Shown here piece after piece: positions 35,493 to 46,539 of a DNA stretch of 64,000 bases. The notes under the pieces were generated by a model. It was not told where the DNA came from. It saw nothing but the letters and a program-made list of their open reading frames with translations, and made no database searches. Numbering within the stretch: position 1 is the first letter of the stretch; each line of letters begins with the position of its first letter. Location of the stretch: the NCBI GenBank assembly GCA_949361645.1, contig OX442418.1, positions 3,677,771-3,741,770 on the forward strand, read 5' to 3'. Both the position numbers and the translations under genes were made by a program. This stretch comes from Spongilla lacustris. Taxonomy: Eukaryota > Porifera > Demospongiae > Spongillida > Spongillidae.

Positions 35493-38035
35493 TTAAAAGT
35501 ACATAACAAAACAGAAATTTAGTCTTCCCCCCCCCCTCACCCTCCTCCAAAAAAACACACACATGTTGGTCCACTATGACCTGGGAACGTGCAACAATGA
35601 TGCATTACCCGGTTCTCTTAAAATGGCAGTTTCCTATGAAACACTACCTGAAGGTTAAGCCATGAATAAAAACATGAGACTTCATTCAGAGTAATACATA
35701 TGCAACAACATACTATAATATTGAACTAGCTAGCTACAAGGTTCAATCACAAGCACACCTCTCTAAAAAACACATACTTGAACAGCATGCACAATCATGT
35801 TGTGTGCAAATACATTACTGGATGGTATGAAATTAAAGCACACCCTCAGGAGTACCGATACTTAGCACATGCACAATGCCCTAGGAGCTTAGGTAAGTGG
35901 CTCACAAAATCCCTCGCTTAAACCAGTCATCATTCCAGTAATCTCAAGTTCCTACAGGTGTAATTTGTAGCTTTAACAAACATTTTCAAGAACACAAAGC
36001 TTTCTAGGCACACATTACACTTGAGTTTCTTAAAGCAGAGACTACTCAAGACGTGGCACCACAAGTACATCCAACCATCTAAAACCTAGCTGTAAGCTTG
36101 CTACACCACAACAGGAGTCTCCTAAGCCTGATACATAAGCAACAGCACATATCATAGACTGGGAACTACATGTAGCTAACAGCAAGGCCCAAAACATGAT
36201 GCTCACTTTAAAACATATACAGGGATTGTCATCTGCTAAGAAACTCATAGCTTTATGAATTGAAATTAAAGCTCAAACTCTCTAACGGCGATATTATCTA
36301 AAACATAGCTCAAGGCATTACATATCAGCTGATACTCTAAAATGAAAGCATTGGCCCCTAACATAAAAGCATGACTCATTTAAATACTAAAGCCTCTCAC
36401 TACATACATGTAAGCATCAGTGCACATTATGATCTGGAAACTAGCTACAACCCTACCCAATCCTTACTGGTCAACATTAGACAGTTAAACACACCCTCAC
36501 ATAAAAAAACCAGAGAGTCTAATTATGCAAAAGCCACAGTTAACACAGCTAGAAAAGCTTCGAACATGAAGCAAGCACACCCCACCTAAAACAGCTGTCT
36601 TCAAAATTCATCTTATCCCAATTTAGGCACACCCTGATCTGGGAACTAGCTAACAGGCTCGCAATGGGATACAGTGACACTGCTCTTAAATCCAATCATC
36701 GAAAACCTGTCCAGTGGCTTGTAACATTAGCTGGCGATTCGTAACAAAAGCACCCCCTCATATCACAACTGCATGTCTGTTTAGAAAGAAGAGAGCCATC
36801 CATGCATACACAAGCAGCAAAAAAACAAAAAAGATCTGGGATGAACATTGAAAGTGATGCACACTTTGTCTTTAGAAAACAAATTATCTAAAACCTTGCT
36901 GGAGGCTTGCAACATTAGCTTTGAATAAAGTCTAACATAACTACGAGAATATGTTAAAGAGATCGGTGGTCTACACACTGACATATAATTAAGCAACAGC
37001 ACACACTATGATCTGGAACTAGGAATAAGGTTCGTAACCACTTTTCTTTAAAACTGCAACCTTTGCTATCATCTAAACCTGCAGGTGTATTTTTAAGCAG
37101 AGAGTACCTTTAACCTTAATAACACTCACAGCTAGAAGCTCACGTTTATTAGATTTACAAAGCAAATATCTAGCTTAACAGCATGCACAATTAATCACTT
37201 TACTGGATGGAGGCTTGAATGCTCACTGACCCTTTGAGGCTTTCCTTACAGTATTAAATGGCACTTCACATAACACAAGAGTATTCTTTAATCCGGCACA
37301 GGCAGTACCCATACTTAGCATTGGTTTGGCTCCACGGGATCTTAGCTACGTAGCTAGCTAAGAGACAAAATCAGATATGCGCACAAATTTACTGTGTGCT
37401 GCTTGGGATGCGATGCTGCTGTAGGCTATTAGCTCCGAGAGAGCTGTAATCTTAGATTTGATTTTTTTGCGTGTGTAATAACACACGCGTGTATACACGT
37501 GTGCGTCTTCGTTTCCTAACTCACAGAATGGCATTGCATGTCAAATTATTATCAAATTATTATCAGCCCGTAGTAGTGTCTGTCTGTACGATTGTGCTAA
37601 TTGGTGCGCACCACATAGGATGTAAACATGTAATTAGCACTTGCTGACTCGTAACACCCACGTAGGAGGTGGGGCATTGCTTTTAAAAAAATATCCGCCT
37701 CCGAATTATTTAATCACGAAACAAGTCTAGGGACGAGGTCGTGTGCGCATGCGTACGCGAAGAGAAATAAGTAGTGGATCGTTGTGAATGTGGAAAAAAT
37801 CCAATATTTTGAACGAAGCTTCACAATCGATATGTGAACACATACGAACTTTCAAAATCAGTTAATTTGTTGTACTTATTAGAATTAATTAGCATGATTA
37901 ATAATGTATTAATTAAATGGATGTAAAAAAATTGAGGAAACCGACCAACTTAGCTTCAAAATATGAGATTTTTTTCTTCATCCTATCAAAAGTTATTGGC
38001 GTTCAAAAGCGCTGCGTTCATTCGTGGACACCCTG

Positions 38036-38966
38036 TATAACAAAGCAATGAAAAGAACGTGCGTATTGGCACGGTAAGTACCTTACTCCATCGTAGAGCC
38101 TGAACTTATATTTTAGCTTTTCTTCTAGTTCCTACTCACGCCTTGGTGTCTTTCCATGGTGACAACACCCCAATAGCGTGACGCCTGAAGACGATACCGG
38201 TACATAGCTCTGTTGGCTTAGTGGTTTCGCCTAGTGACAAAAAGGATTAAAACTGCACATGGTACGTACTAGACTCACTCGTTCGTGTCCTCATTAACAC
38301 CTACATACCAATCGTCAGGAACGGAGTAAGACATGAAGAGTGCATGTTCTTGGTGAAGATGAAATAGCAGAGAGGTAAATGTAAGCTATTATGTGACCGA
38401 AAATGAAAATGTAAGGGCAATCGCCGTGGTATAGAACACTGCCGTTATATGGAACTGCACACCCACTGCGTCAAAAAAGACCGAAAGGTGATAATTGGTA
38501 AGTGCGTAGTTTTTAAAACGAGTTGCCCACTGCTTATCACATGCGCGCACACAGCGTGTCTCCTATAAAGTATACCTCAAGTACAAATATCCCACTGGAA
38601 ATTCTGATGAAGAGAGAACGAATGCATGCGTCGATATCAGCTGCTCTGACCGCGTGTCAAACTTGATGACGATAATGGAGGATTACCTGGGAAGTGACCT
38701 GTGTACTGCTAATACCCCGGTTGACTCTTTGTGCAAAGATTGCCCTGTGTATTCTTTCAACTTGTTTATTGATCAATTAGACTCTTTTTGATTCAGTTTG
38801 ATATATAATATGCCAGTTGCGAGCACTCGCGCCAACCCGATATGGAGTGATTCATCGCGCGCAACACCTCACGCTGGCATCACACGTACACGCGCAATTG
38901 CGCGTACCTCTCGCGCACAAACTTCACTTCATTACGCGCGCGATAGCGCCGAAATTTTTTCCCGGG
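38036..38966. other. No gene recognised
   Basis: Sequence just outside the right end of the giant element. It contains CG-containing words and short frames but nothing I can assign. Confidence 0.4.
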
Positions 38967-39780
38967 TACCTTGTGATTTTTTTTTCACTTGGGCAAAGTT
39001 AGGGATTTGAAGTGTTGTGAATATAATTAGCAAAACACTTGATCCCACTATTGCCATTGTTTTATTATTGTCGTAATGGGAGTTATGATTGATACAACCT
39101 ACTTAGCTTTGATAGTAATAGCCCAGAACACATTTTATCACTTTTGACCCTACTTTGTTGTTGAAGTATCACATATACATGTACATGTAAATATAAGCAA
39201 TTTGTATCAGTGGCCAGAAACAACCAAAATTTCAACATGAATGTGCTATATACATGTATCTATAAATTTATGAAATCTCTTGTCTCCTTTCTTTTATTCA
39301 TCTACAAATCCTAAATCACCAAATTTATTTTGATTAAATTTTTCTTAAGTAATTAGAGGTTACACTGTGTGCAGGAATATTAGTTACATTGCATCCTAGA
39401 GTAGCGGAGCTTGCTAGCGATGAGCTGGTAATTCTCTTGGCTAGTGAGTATACTTAACAGTCTGTCACATCTGGTGGCAGCAGTGTGTCTAGTTGATGGT
39501 CAGGTGGTCCGGTAAAAATTAACAGAGTAAATTACAGATGGAGTACTACCTTCCATCTGAAATTTGCAATTGCCAAATGATACATTATATTTTTGTCTTG
39601 AAGATAGTAAAGTACATGTATACATAATTAACATAAGCTCAGGACATTTAAGGCAGCCTACACAAGAAAACATGTTTACATAATTTGAAAACATTATATG
39701 GACAAGAATGTTCATGATTACATCATTATTATGACTGTACCCAAATCACTATTAACAAATGGAAAATATTCTTGTCATTT
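38967..39780. repeat. Dispersed LTR-like repeat, copy 2
   Basis: Matches 9,155-11,280 in blocks but lacks its G-rich element and its retrotransposon fragment, so it shows both pre-insertion states. A tRNA-Leu-like primer site TGGTGGCAGCAGTG is at 39,472-39,485. The segment near 39,187-39,345 is inverted relative to copy 1. Confidence 0.75.
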
Positions 39781-39915
39781 GACATAATAATGTACAGCAA
39801 CTGTTAATTAATTGAAAGCTTTATAAACTGCAGAATTGCATAAAAGGAAAAATTATGAAAATCTATTGACTTTTCACTAGTTAAAACTTGAAAACGCTAG
39901 AAGAACACCAATATA

Positions 39916-40637
39916 ATACCGCGTCCGCGAGTTAAGTGGGTACAAATTTAGGGGAAACTAAAAACCTAAACGATCCGCTAGCAATAAAATTACAGGTACT
40001 TGGTTGTAAAATAAGTAGAGTACCCTTTTACACTACGTTTGCATTATAAGTTATAAGAGCTGCAACTATCGCAGTTTTGATGCACACACTTTAAATAGCG
40101 GTACTACATTTATCATTTTATCATTTTGCACCCCTTCCCTTCTTGACTGTAAATTCATAGCATACATGAGCCATCTATATCAATGCAGCTCTTGGTTTCC
40201 CTAACAATTTAAATTACATGTGCATGCAGACTCGCAAAACATCGTGAAAAGCATCCAAGTTAAAACGCACGCGGAAATGTTAAGAGTTATTTAGAGACGA
40301 TAGAACACATGCACACAGTTAAAAAAATACATCGCTTACTACTGGAAATCGATTGAAATGTGTAAAAGTTCTACTTGGCTTATACAGAGTGATTATTGCC
40401 ATTTTTCTATGATGATGAATTAAGGTTTCATCGGAATGGACCCCTTTTATATCGCCGCATTTGTAGCATCCAGCGAGCTGAATGATATCTCACAAAATGC
40501 ATCCAATGTTGTCTCAAGAGTTGTACTTTCACATTACTGTATTTGAAAACAAAAATACCCATCAGCGGACCTTTTAGTTTTTTTTACTTCCCCCAAAAAC
40601 GGCTTAAATTTACCCACTTTACTCGCGGACGCGGTAT
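39916..40637. mobile_element. 722-base TIR element with CG-rich ends
   Basis: Ends ATACCGCGTCCGCGAGTTAA and the complement of ATACCGCGTCCGCGAGTAAA, each next to TA. Homology between the ends continues about 40 bases (GTGGGTAAATTTAGG). The interior is AT-rich without coding capacity. It is a non-autonomous element, probably of a TA-duplicating superfamily. Confidence 0.75.
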
Positions 40638-40797
40638 TAAATGAACTTTGACTCACTATGGCATAATCACATGAATTAAGCATGTGTTTCCTACTTTATT
40701 TAATAATGGACTAATTAGCCATGCTTATTATAAACAACAGGTACAATCCTAATAACTTTAAAGCTACTTTTGACCTTAAATGGCTTCAAGATATAAA

Positions 40798-41064
40798 AAC
40801 ATTCTCTCAGAGAAAGTTAATGATATATAGGATTTGAAGGCAATGGTGGTGTAAAAAGAAAGGGAACAAGGGATCAACAATTTTCCGAAAATTTTTTAAC
40901 AGTCCTATTTTAGCACTTCTGTAATACGTACATTTTAAGTTGCTAAATATAGAACTAAAAATTTTCGTATCATCGTTGATCCCATGTTCCCTTCCTTTTT
41001 ACGCCACCATTGCATTGCCTTCAAATCCTATATACCATGCACTAACTTTCTCAGAGAGAATGTT
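40798..41064. mobile_element. 267-base palindromic MITE, copy A
   Basis: Inverted arms AACATTCTCTCAGAGAAAGT and its complement, then ATATAGGATTTGAAGGCAA and GTGGTGTAAAAAG in both halves. A related copy lies at 48,615-48,884. Confidence 0.8.
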
Positions 41065-41336
41065 ATTGTATCTTGTTTAATTCATTAATTTTTTTATAAG
41101 TGACTACTAGTATACATGTACTTTGCAACCCATACATACTACAAGTAAATACAATTGTATTACAAAATCCATGCAGCCGTTATAATTCTCATGTTTACTG
41201 CCTAGCAACACAATGTTTACAGTTATATTCTATTTGCAGCTGTTCTAGATCGAAACTTGCATGCCAAGCTTTGCCTCTTAGAAGATCGTTTCTCGCCTGA
41301 GTTCAGTTCATAACGCTGCCTCTTAGAAGCTCAGTT

Positions 41337-41450
41337 TGTATTAGGTATTCACTTGTCGTATGCACTCTAATCTCCATGAATACAAGAATATCAGACAGGA
41401 TTACCCGCTGCCCCTGATCACATGATACACACGTGATCCTGTCCTAAACA
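41337..41450 (-). repeat. 3' LTR of gypsy-type element
   Basis: Shares 'tgtattaggtattcacttg' through 'gatacacac-tgatcct' with 45,483-45,584. Read on the minus strand it begins TG and ends CA. It has an extra 20-odd bases near 41,375-41,398 not in the 5' copy. Boundaries are approximate. Confidence 0.65.
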
Positions 41451-41629
41451 CCCCCCATTCCCACACAGTCCTCTAACACTTAATAAAGTCTCGGTATCTT
41501 GAAGGCTCCCGGGTCACTCTACCACATCTCATCACTGGGCTGGTCACTTCTATCTGAGGTCCAGGGGAAACATGAATTGCTTCCGGTTGGTTGTTGGCAG
41601 TGTTGTCAGTAGCTTCCACTTCAGTAGTC

Positions 41630-42891
41630 TCAACTAGTCCCATTAATGGAGCTACCTGTATTTCTTGATAGACTTTTCCTCCTGTTTTTCTCTACCTTAG
41701 AATTTTCCTCCATTGTTTCCTCGTGATCCACTGGTTGATGACAGGAAGGTTTTAGGAACCTGCGGTTTCTCCTCAAAATTTCGCCATCAACATCCACAAT
41801 GTAAGACCGATCTGATAGCTGATCCAGGCACCTCCCACTTGACCACTGTGTCTTCTTTGCTCGCACATCTTGCACTAATACCGGTTCACCCAACCGTAAC
41901 AGAGGCAGCTCTCTTCTTCCCCTAGCACAGCAGCCCTGCAATTGAATCACTTGCTGCCTAGCTATTTTCTTTCTCCACATGTCCTCTTGAATGCATGGCT
42001 TTAACATCTGGTCATTTGCCACAATAGCTCCCCGGGTTCTTCTAGAGAACAGCCTCTGACTAGGGTTGGATCCCATGCCAATAGTTGGGGTGTCCTGCCA
42101 TTCCAACAATGCCATGTATGGGTCTGCACTCCTCTTAAACAAACGTTTGGCTATTTTCACTGCACTCTCAGCCTTCCCATTTTATTGGCTGTTGTACGGT
42201 GATGACATGGTGTGCACATATTCCCACGCTGTCACAAATGCTTGGAACTCTTGATATGAGAATTGAAAACCACCACCTGAGTGTACTGTAACAGGAACCC
42301 CATGCCTGGCGAAATGCTCTTTGGTAGCTTTCGCTTTGGTTCTATGACTAAATAGCTCTTCCCTTTCCAACAAAACAGGTCCATGCCCACTTTCTCCCAT
42401 GCCTTCTTTGGAATACTATGGGACAATTGAGGCTGTTTAGATTGAGCTGGTGAATCCTTCTCACATATAGAGCAGTTCACAGTAATCCGCCTGATATTCT
42501 CCACCATTCCAAGCCAATACATAGCATCTCTGGCTCTCCTTAGTGTTGATTGTAAACCTTGATGACTTGAATGTAACCTTTGGAGAAATTCTACTCTCAA
42601 TTTCTTTGGAACAACCACTTGGCCCCCTTTATACACAATGCCATCTTGCACATGCATGGTGTCCCTGAAATTCCAATAGGTCTTCAGACATGCAGGAACC
42701 TGTTTAATGTTGGGTGGCCACCCTTGGCAAATGATCTGATGAAGTATAATTTGTTCATGACCCTGAACTGCTGCATCTCTCACTGCTGCCATCTCTGAGT
42801 CACTGACAGGGACAAAGTCACTCTCCTGAATCACCGCTAATTCTTGGTCCACTAGTTGGAACATGCACCTCTGCTTTACCCAGCTGTTCAC
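41630..42891 (-). pseudogene. gypsy integrase
   Basis: The HHCC finger (HSSHQGLQSTLRRARDAMYW and CSICE) precedes GMDLFCWKGKSYLV, the start of the catalytic core (first Asp). Frame changes near 42,400 and 42,180 lead to ATKEHFARHGVPVTVHSGGG and VKIAKRLFKR. The C-terminal part (LEWQDTPTIGMGSNPSQRLF, YIVDVDGEILRRNRRFLK) is intact. Confidence 0.8.
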
Positions 42892-42932
42892 ACCTTGGTT
42901 GTTCTACTGGTGCTCTTCACAAAATGCACAAT

Positions 42933-43232
42933 TTACAGATTGTACCTCTGCAGCTGTAACAACATCCTTTGTAGCCTCCTTGGAGCTGATAAAATAGACT
43001 TCTTGGCAATCACTTCTAGTGGTTTACGATCAGTTTCCACTCTGACTGGTTTTCCATAAATATACTGATCAAATTTTTGGCAGGCAAAAACAATTGCTAA
43101 GCACTCCAGCTCCGATGCCACATAGTTCTTCTCACTCTTTGTGAGTGATCTTGATGCTGAAGCTACTGGTCGACCATCCTGTAAAAGAGTAGCTCCCAGT
43201 CCTACTGTGCTGGCATCACACTGAATGACCAC
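42933..43232 (-). pseudogene. gypsy RNase H
   Basis: VIQCDASTVGLGATLLQ, YVASELECLAIVFACQKFDQ and VETDRKPLEVI follow the RNase H D-E-D pattern. Upstream and downstream frames are interrupted. Confidence 0.75.
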
Positions 43233-43345
43233 CGATTCCTTGACATTGTAAAAAGCTGTTCACTGCTGATAAGGCACTTTATCTCCTCAAATGCTGCCTG
43301 TTCTCTTCTGCCCCAGCTGAATTCTGCATTTCCTTCTGTCAGTCG

Positions 43346-44034
43346 TCACAATGGTTCAACTATACTGGACAACTTAGGGAGAAACCTAGACAAATAGTTA
43401 CACATTCCAAGAAAACGGCGCACCTCTTGTGCGGACTTTGGCTCTGGCATACTTTTCACTGCTGTCACTTTTGCCATATCTGGCTTAATCCCCTCTGTTG
43501 TAATGCGATAATCAATGTAAACCAGCTCTTTCATATGTAGTCACATCTTGACTTTGTTCAACTTTAAGTTGATACCCCGAGTTCTATGGCCAAACTCAGT
43601 AAGATTGTGATCATGATGCATCTGGGCTTGTTCATCTGTGTCCCCACCCCATAAACCAGTATGCCATCTGCCACCACTGCCACTCCTTTCAGTCCATGTA
43701 GTGCTCCTTGAAGTCGCCTCTGAAATTCTCATGGAGCTGATGAGATTCCAAACGGTAACCAAAGCCATCTGTAGCGACCATCTGGACCCCAAAATGTCGT
43801 CAGATAACTACTTTGTTCACTAAGTTTGATCTGTAGGAACCCGTCTTTTGCATCCAAAGGACTAAACAATTTGGCACCATTAAGATTCGGCAGAACATCA
43901 TCCAAAGTTGGCATATCAAAGTGGTTTCTCCAAATTGCTTTATTAAGGTCACATGGGTCTAGACAAATTCTCACTTGTTGTTTGTCTGATTTCCAAACTG
44001 CTGTGATGTTACTGAGGAGTGTCGACTTGTGCAA
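43346..44034 (-). pseudogene. gypsy reverse transcriptase, active-site mutant
   Basis: RICLDPCDLNKAIWRNHFDM, SPLDAKDGFLQIKL and WLPFGISSAP are classic gypsy RT motifs. The catalytic box reads VVADGILVYG where the family has ADD, so the second aspartate is lost. A frame change follows, then VRRFLGMCNYLSRFLPKLS of the thumb and connection. Confidence 0.8.
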
Positions 44035-44388
44035 TCATTCCACTCTTAATTTTACTCTACATGTACTTTAATTTTGCTTCCACAGCTAGTCTCATTACAT
44101 GTGGGATCTACCTTGGCCAGTTCTGCACTGGTTGTATTGCTGCATCTAATTTGATGTCATATACTCGCCAGGTAGACATCCCACACCACTGAAAACATCC
44201 AGAAACTCCTCAAGAAGGCCATCCTTGGTGATCCTTTGCCTCACTCCTAATGCACAAATGGCTTCTGTGCCATAAGTGATCAACTTCAACATTAGACTGG
44301 TGTCCAGAGATAACAGGGAACAATGATGGGTCCTGAGTACCCTACCAAGCTTGTCTCTCACCCCCAGCTGACAGAACCCGCACGAATT

Positions 44389-44661
44389 TCAGCTAGACCC
44401 ATCATACATGGTCAGTACTGTCTTGCTGTTCTTCATTTCTGGCTTCCTCAATTTGCAGTAGTCACTGTATGTCAGCACATTGCATGATGCAGCTGTGTCC
44501 ACCTGACAGCCCAGCACTTCACTCTTCCTATTCCATTCCAGCTGCATCTTGGCCATCAACTTCCTCCCCAACTTTTGTACCACAATCTGCAGAATGTCTT
44601 CCTTATCTTCTTCATTTTTGTGACCATCCATCATGTGGGTACCAGCACCAATTTCGCACAT
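44389..44661 (-). pseudogene. gypsy protease region
   Basis: VLGCQVDTAASCNVLTYSDY matches the retropepsin active-site loop, but the usual DTGA is DTAA here. It continues in the gag frame after the knuckle stop. Probably inactive. Confidence 0.65.
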
Positions 44662-44679
44662 TTTAGCGAAGTGATTCTG

Positions 44680-45282
44680 TCAACCACATTTGTGATATGT
44701 CTGCCTAAATGCCGGACATTGTCTGGGTCTGTGAGACCTACCACACTTGGTGCATTCTTCCATTTCTCTTCCTTTCATAGGACTCTCTTTGACTTCGAGG
44801 ACCCACATTGAAGGTCTGTTCTTTCTCAGATCCTGCCTTCCATGAACCGCTGCTACTTGATCAGATCCATCATCCTTTGTCTGGACTCCGTTTTTTACCA
44901 CTGCAACGTCTTCTTGAACTTCTGATTTCTTGTCACTCCAGGCCTGAAGATCTGCAGATGTAGCTTCCATGGCCTGGCACATCTGCACTACCTTGGCCAA
45001 TTCCAGCTTATCTGTTTTGAATAGACGGCGCCTAATTTGATCACTTTCTAGTCCCCTTATCAGCACATGTAACATGAGGTCATCCTTCAACATTCCGAAA
45101 TCACAGTCCTTAACCTGCTTGCGTAGCACTCCAACAAACTGATAGATGGTTTGGCCCTCTTGTTTTAGCTGGAAAAACTTGTCACGTAACACATGCTTGC
45201 TAGTCCTTCTGATGCACAGGCTATCCAACTTCGATACTTCTGTTTCAAAGTCTTCTTTGTCTTCACCCTCACCGAAAACCAA
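44680..45282 (-). pseudogene. gypsy gag with zinc knuckles
   Basis: About 200 residues. LRDKFFQLKQEGQTIYQFVG and LESDQIRRRLF are typical of a gag capsid region. It is followed by CTKCGRSHRPRQC, a CCHC knuckle. The second knuckle starts (YHKCG), meets TGA at 44,680, and continues beyond as NHFAKMC. The start is not resolved; frames upstream to 45,470 are broken. Confidence 0.75.
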
Positions 45283-45482
45283 TCCTACTTACATGTCATT
45301 GACATGCTGACAGACCATTCGCAGTAACATGGCCAACTTACATTTTGTAACTTTTGAGTCCGCTGTTTATTTTCCAATTGTCGCCATAAACACTTAGTTC
45401 TCCTTCACCTACACCCTCAGGCGCTAAATAGTTTTCCATCCTTTGTCATTATTCTTCTACTCACCACTTCTGATACAAAGTT

Positions 45483-45584
45483 TGTATTAGGTATTCACTT
45501 GTTGTATGCACTCTAATCACCATGAGAATTACCCACTGCCCCTGATCACATGATACACACATGATCCTAGATTTGCTCTGTACA
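45483..45584 (-). repeat. 5' LTR of gypsy-type element
   Basis: Partner of 41,337-41,450. Just inside it, on the minus strand, is TTGTATCAGAAGTGG, resembling a degenerate primer-binding site. LTRs of about 100 bases are short for this group, so part may be missing. Confidence 0.6.
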
Positions 45585-46240
45585 TGTCACAAGCAGATGC
45601 CTGCCTTTCTTCAGCATCAGCATTGTACCAAACTCAGGAGAACTCTAACTCTAGATCTAGTCTCGATTTTGGGAGTATTCCTCTAGCCGCTTCTTGTGAA
45701 GGGGCATTTTGACAGCACCAGGCAAAAGGTAATGGTATACGTATTGGTATTGTCATGAGAACGCTTGTGTTTGGTACTCGGATGTAATTATTGCTTCATA
45801 CCAAACATGTATATCTGACATCAAGGGGCAGTCGGTAGGCAAACTCTACATCTATTGGCTTAATTTTATTCTTACTCGACGACTATGGAGAAAAACGGTC
45901 TGGGAACGAGCTTTTTTTGTTTCTTAAAGCAAATTGGAACAAAACATAAATTGCCTTTGCCTTCTGGTTTGATATCAACAAAGAGCTAAACTATCCGTTT
46001 CTCGTTACGTGAGTTATACATGTACACGGGTCACGACTTCATGATATGGCACAAAATAAGTTACTGATGTGAAAGTTACTGCTGTAACTTGCGATAGAAC
46101 TTAGTAAATTGAAAGCAATGTTCTTACGCTGCATATTCATATCCTGTGCTATTTTTAGTCTTGAAAGGGTTTTGAATATGTCGATTTATTATGAGGGTTT
46201 TGATACAATTTCTTAACCTACACCTACCATATATTAAATC
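45585..46240. other. No gene recognised
   Basis: Sequence between the gypsy element and the splice-site array. No recognisable coding or repeat similarity. Confidence 0.4.
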
Positions 46241-46269
46241 TAATTGGATTGTTCGTATTTGCCTAACAG

Positions 46270-46433
46270 TGGTATGATGCATACTAATGCATTGTGTTCA
46301 TCTGTGGAAGCTTGCCTGTGTGCATCACCCACCCTCCACCACTGTGTCACCCCATTTGTGTATTTCTTACTTGCTGGCATTGGGGGACATAAGCACATGC
46401 AGAAGCATGTAGCTGGGAAGCTTAGGGGCCAGG
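46270..46433 (+). CDS. Candidate isolated exon, function unknown
   Basis: An open stretch flanked by an acceptor-like 'gcctaacag' and a donor 'cag|gtgagt'. In the open frame it reads CSSVEACLCASPTLHHCV and GIGGHKHMQKHVAGKLRG. I do not recognise the family. Codon composition is less AT-rich than its surroundings. It could be a host exon on the plus strand or a chance frame. Confidence 0.25.
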
Positions 46434-46539
46434 TGAGTACTTTTAGGAAGTTACTAGGCATGGTAATTAATACTACATACAACAACATGATTATGAAACC
46501 ATACACATACATACTAAAGCAATACAAAAAACATTTGCA

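Larger units (their letters stand above)
14043..38035. mobile_element. Giant foldback transposon with TA target duplication
   Basis: The left end TA-CAGGGTGTCCACGAATG and the right end, its near-exact complement, followed by TA, delimit 23,993 bases. The arms are inverted copies of each other. Left 14,043-23,365 minus two insertions (4114 and 485 bases) leaves about 4.72 kb. Right 30,058-38,035 minus two insertions (about 1.73 and 1.51 kb) leaves about 4.74 kb. The terminal 500 bases are unique-sequence TIR; the rest of each arm is satellite-like. The centre (23.4-30.0 kb) holds a retrotransposon and more degenerate satellite but no recognisable transposase, so the element is non-autonomous. 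CAGGG ends plus TA point to the Tc1/mariner superfamily. A diverged left end of the same family begins at 54,862. Confidence 0.85.
30058..38035 (-). repeat. Right inverted arm of giant foldback element
   Basis: Reverse complement of the left arm, running outward to CCTG-TA at 38,035-38,037. It is interrupted by an unclassified 1.5-kb insertion (32,089-33,594) and a PiggyBac-like element (33,766-35,492). Where the left arm carries insertions this arm shows the empty site, for example near 37,560 and at 30,301. Confidence 0.85.
41337..45584 (-). mobile_element. Ty3/gypsy-type LTR retrotransposon, decayed
   Basis: Short direct repeats at both ends serve as LTRs. A G-rich polypurine tract (complement of 'ccccccattccc', 41,451-41,462) adjoins the left LTR. 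Internal order on the minus strand is gag with zinc knuckles, protease, reverse transcriptase, RNase H, integrase (HHCC then core), the Ty3/gypsy order. Every module has stops or frameshifts and key residues are changed. Confidence 0.85.

Noticed and set aside
14043..38035. Giant element as a Maverick/Polinton or a Helitron
   Set aside because: No polymerase B, integrase, protease, capsid or Rep/helicase genes; ends and TA duplication do not fit either class.
38798..39010. Arg/Ala-rich frames at 38.8 kb
   Set aside because: Short frames in a CG-containing patch, overlapping in two frames, running into the dispersed repeat.
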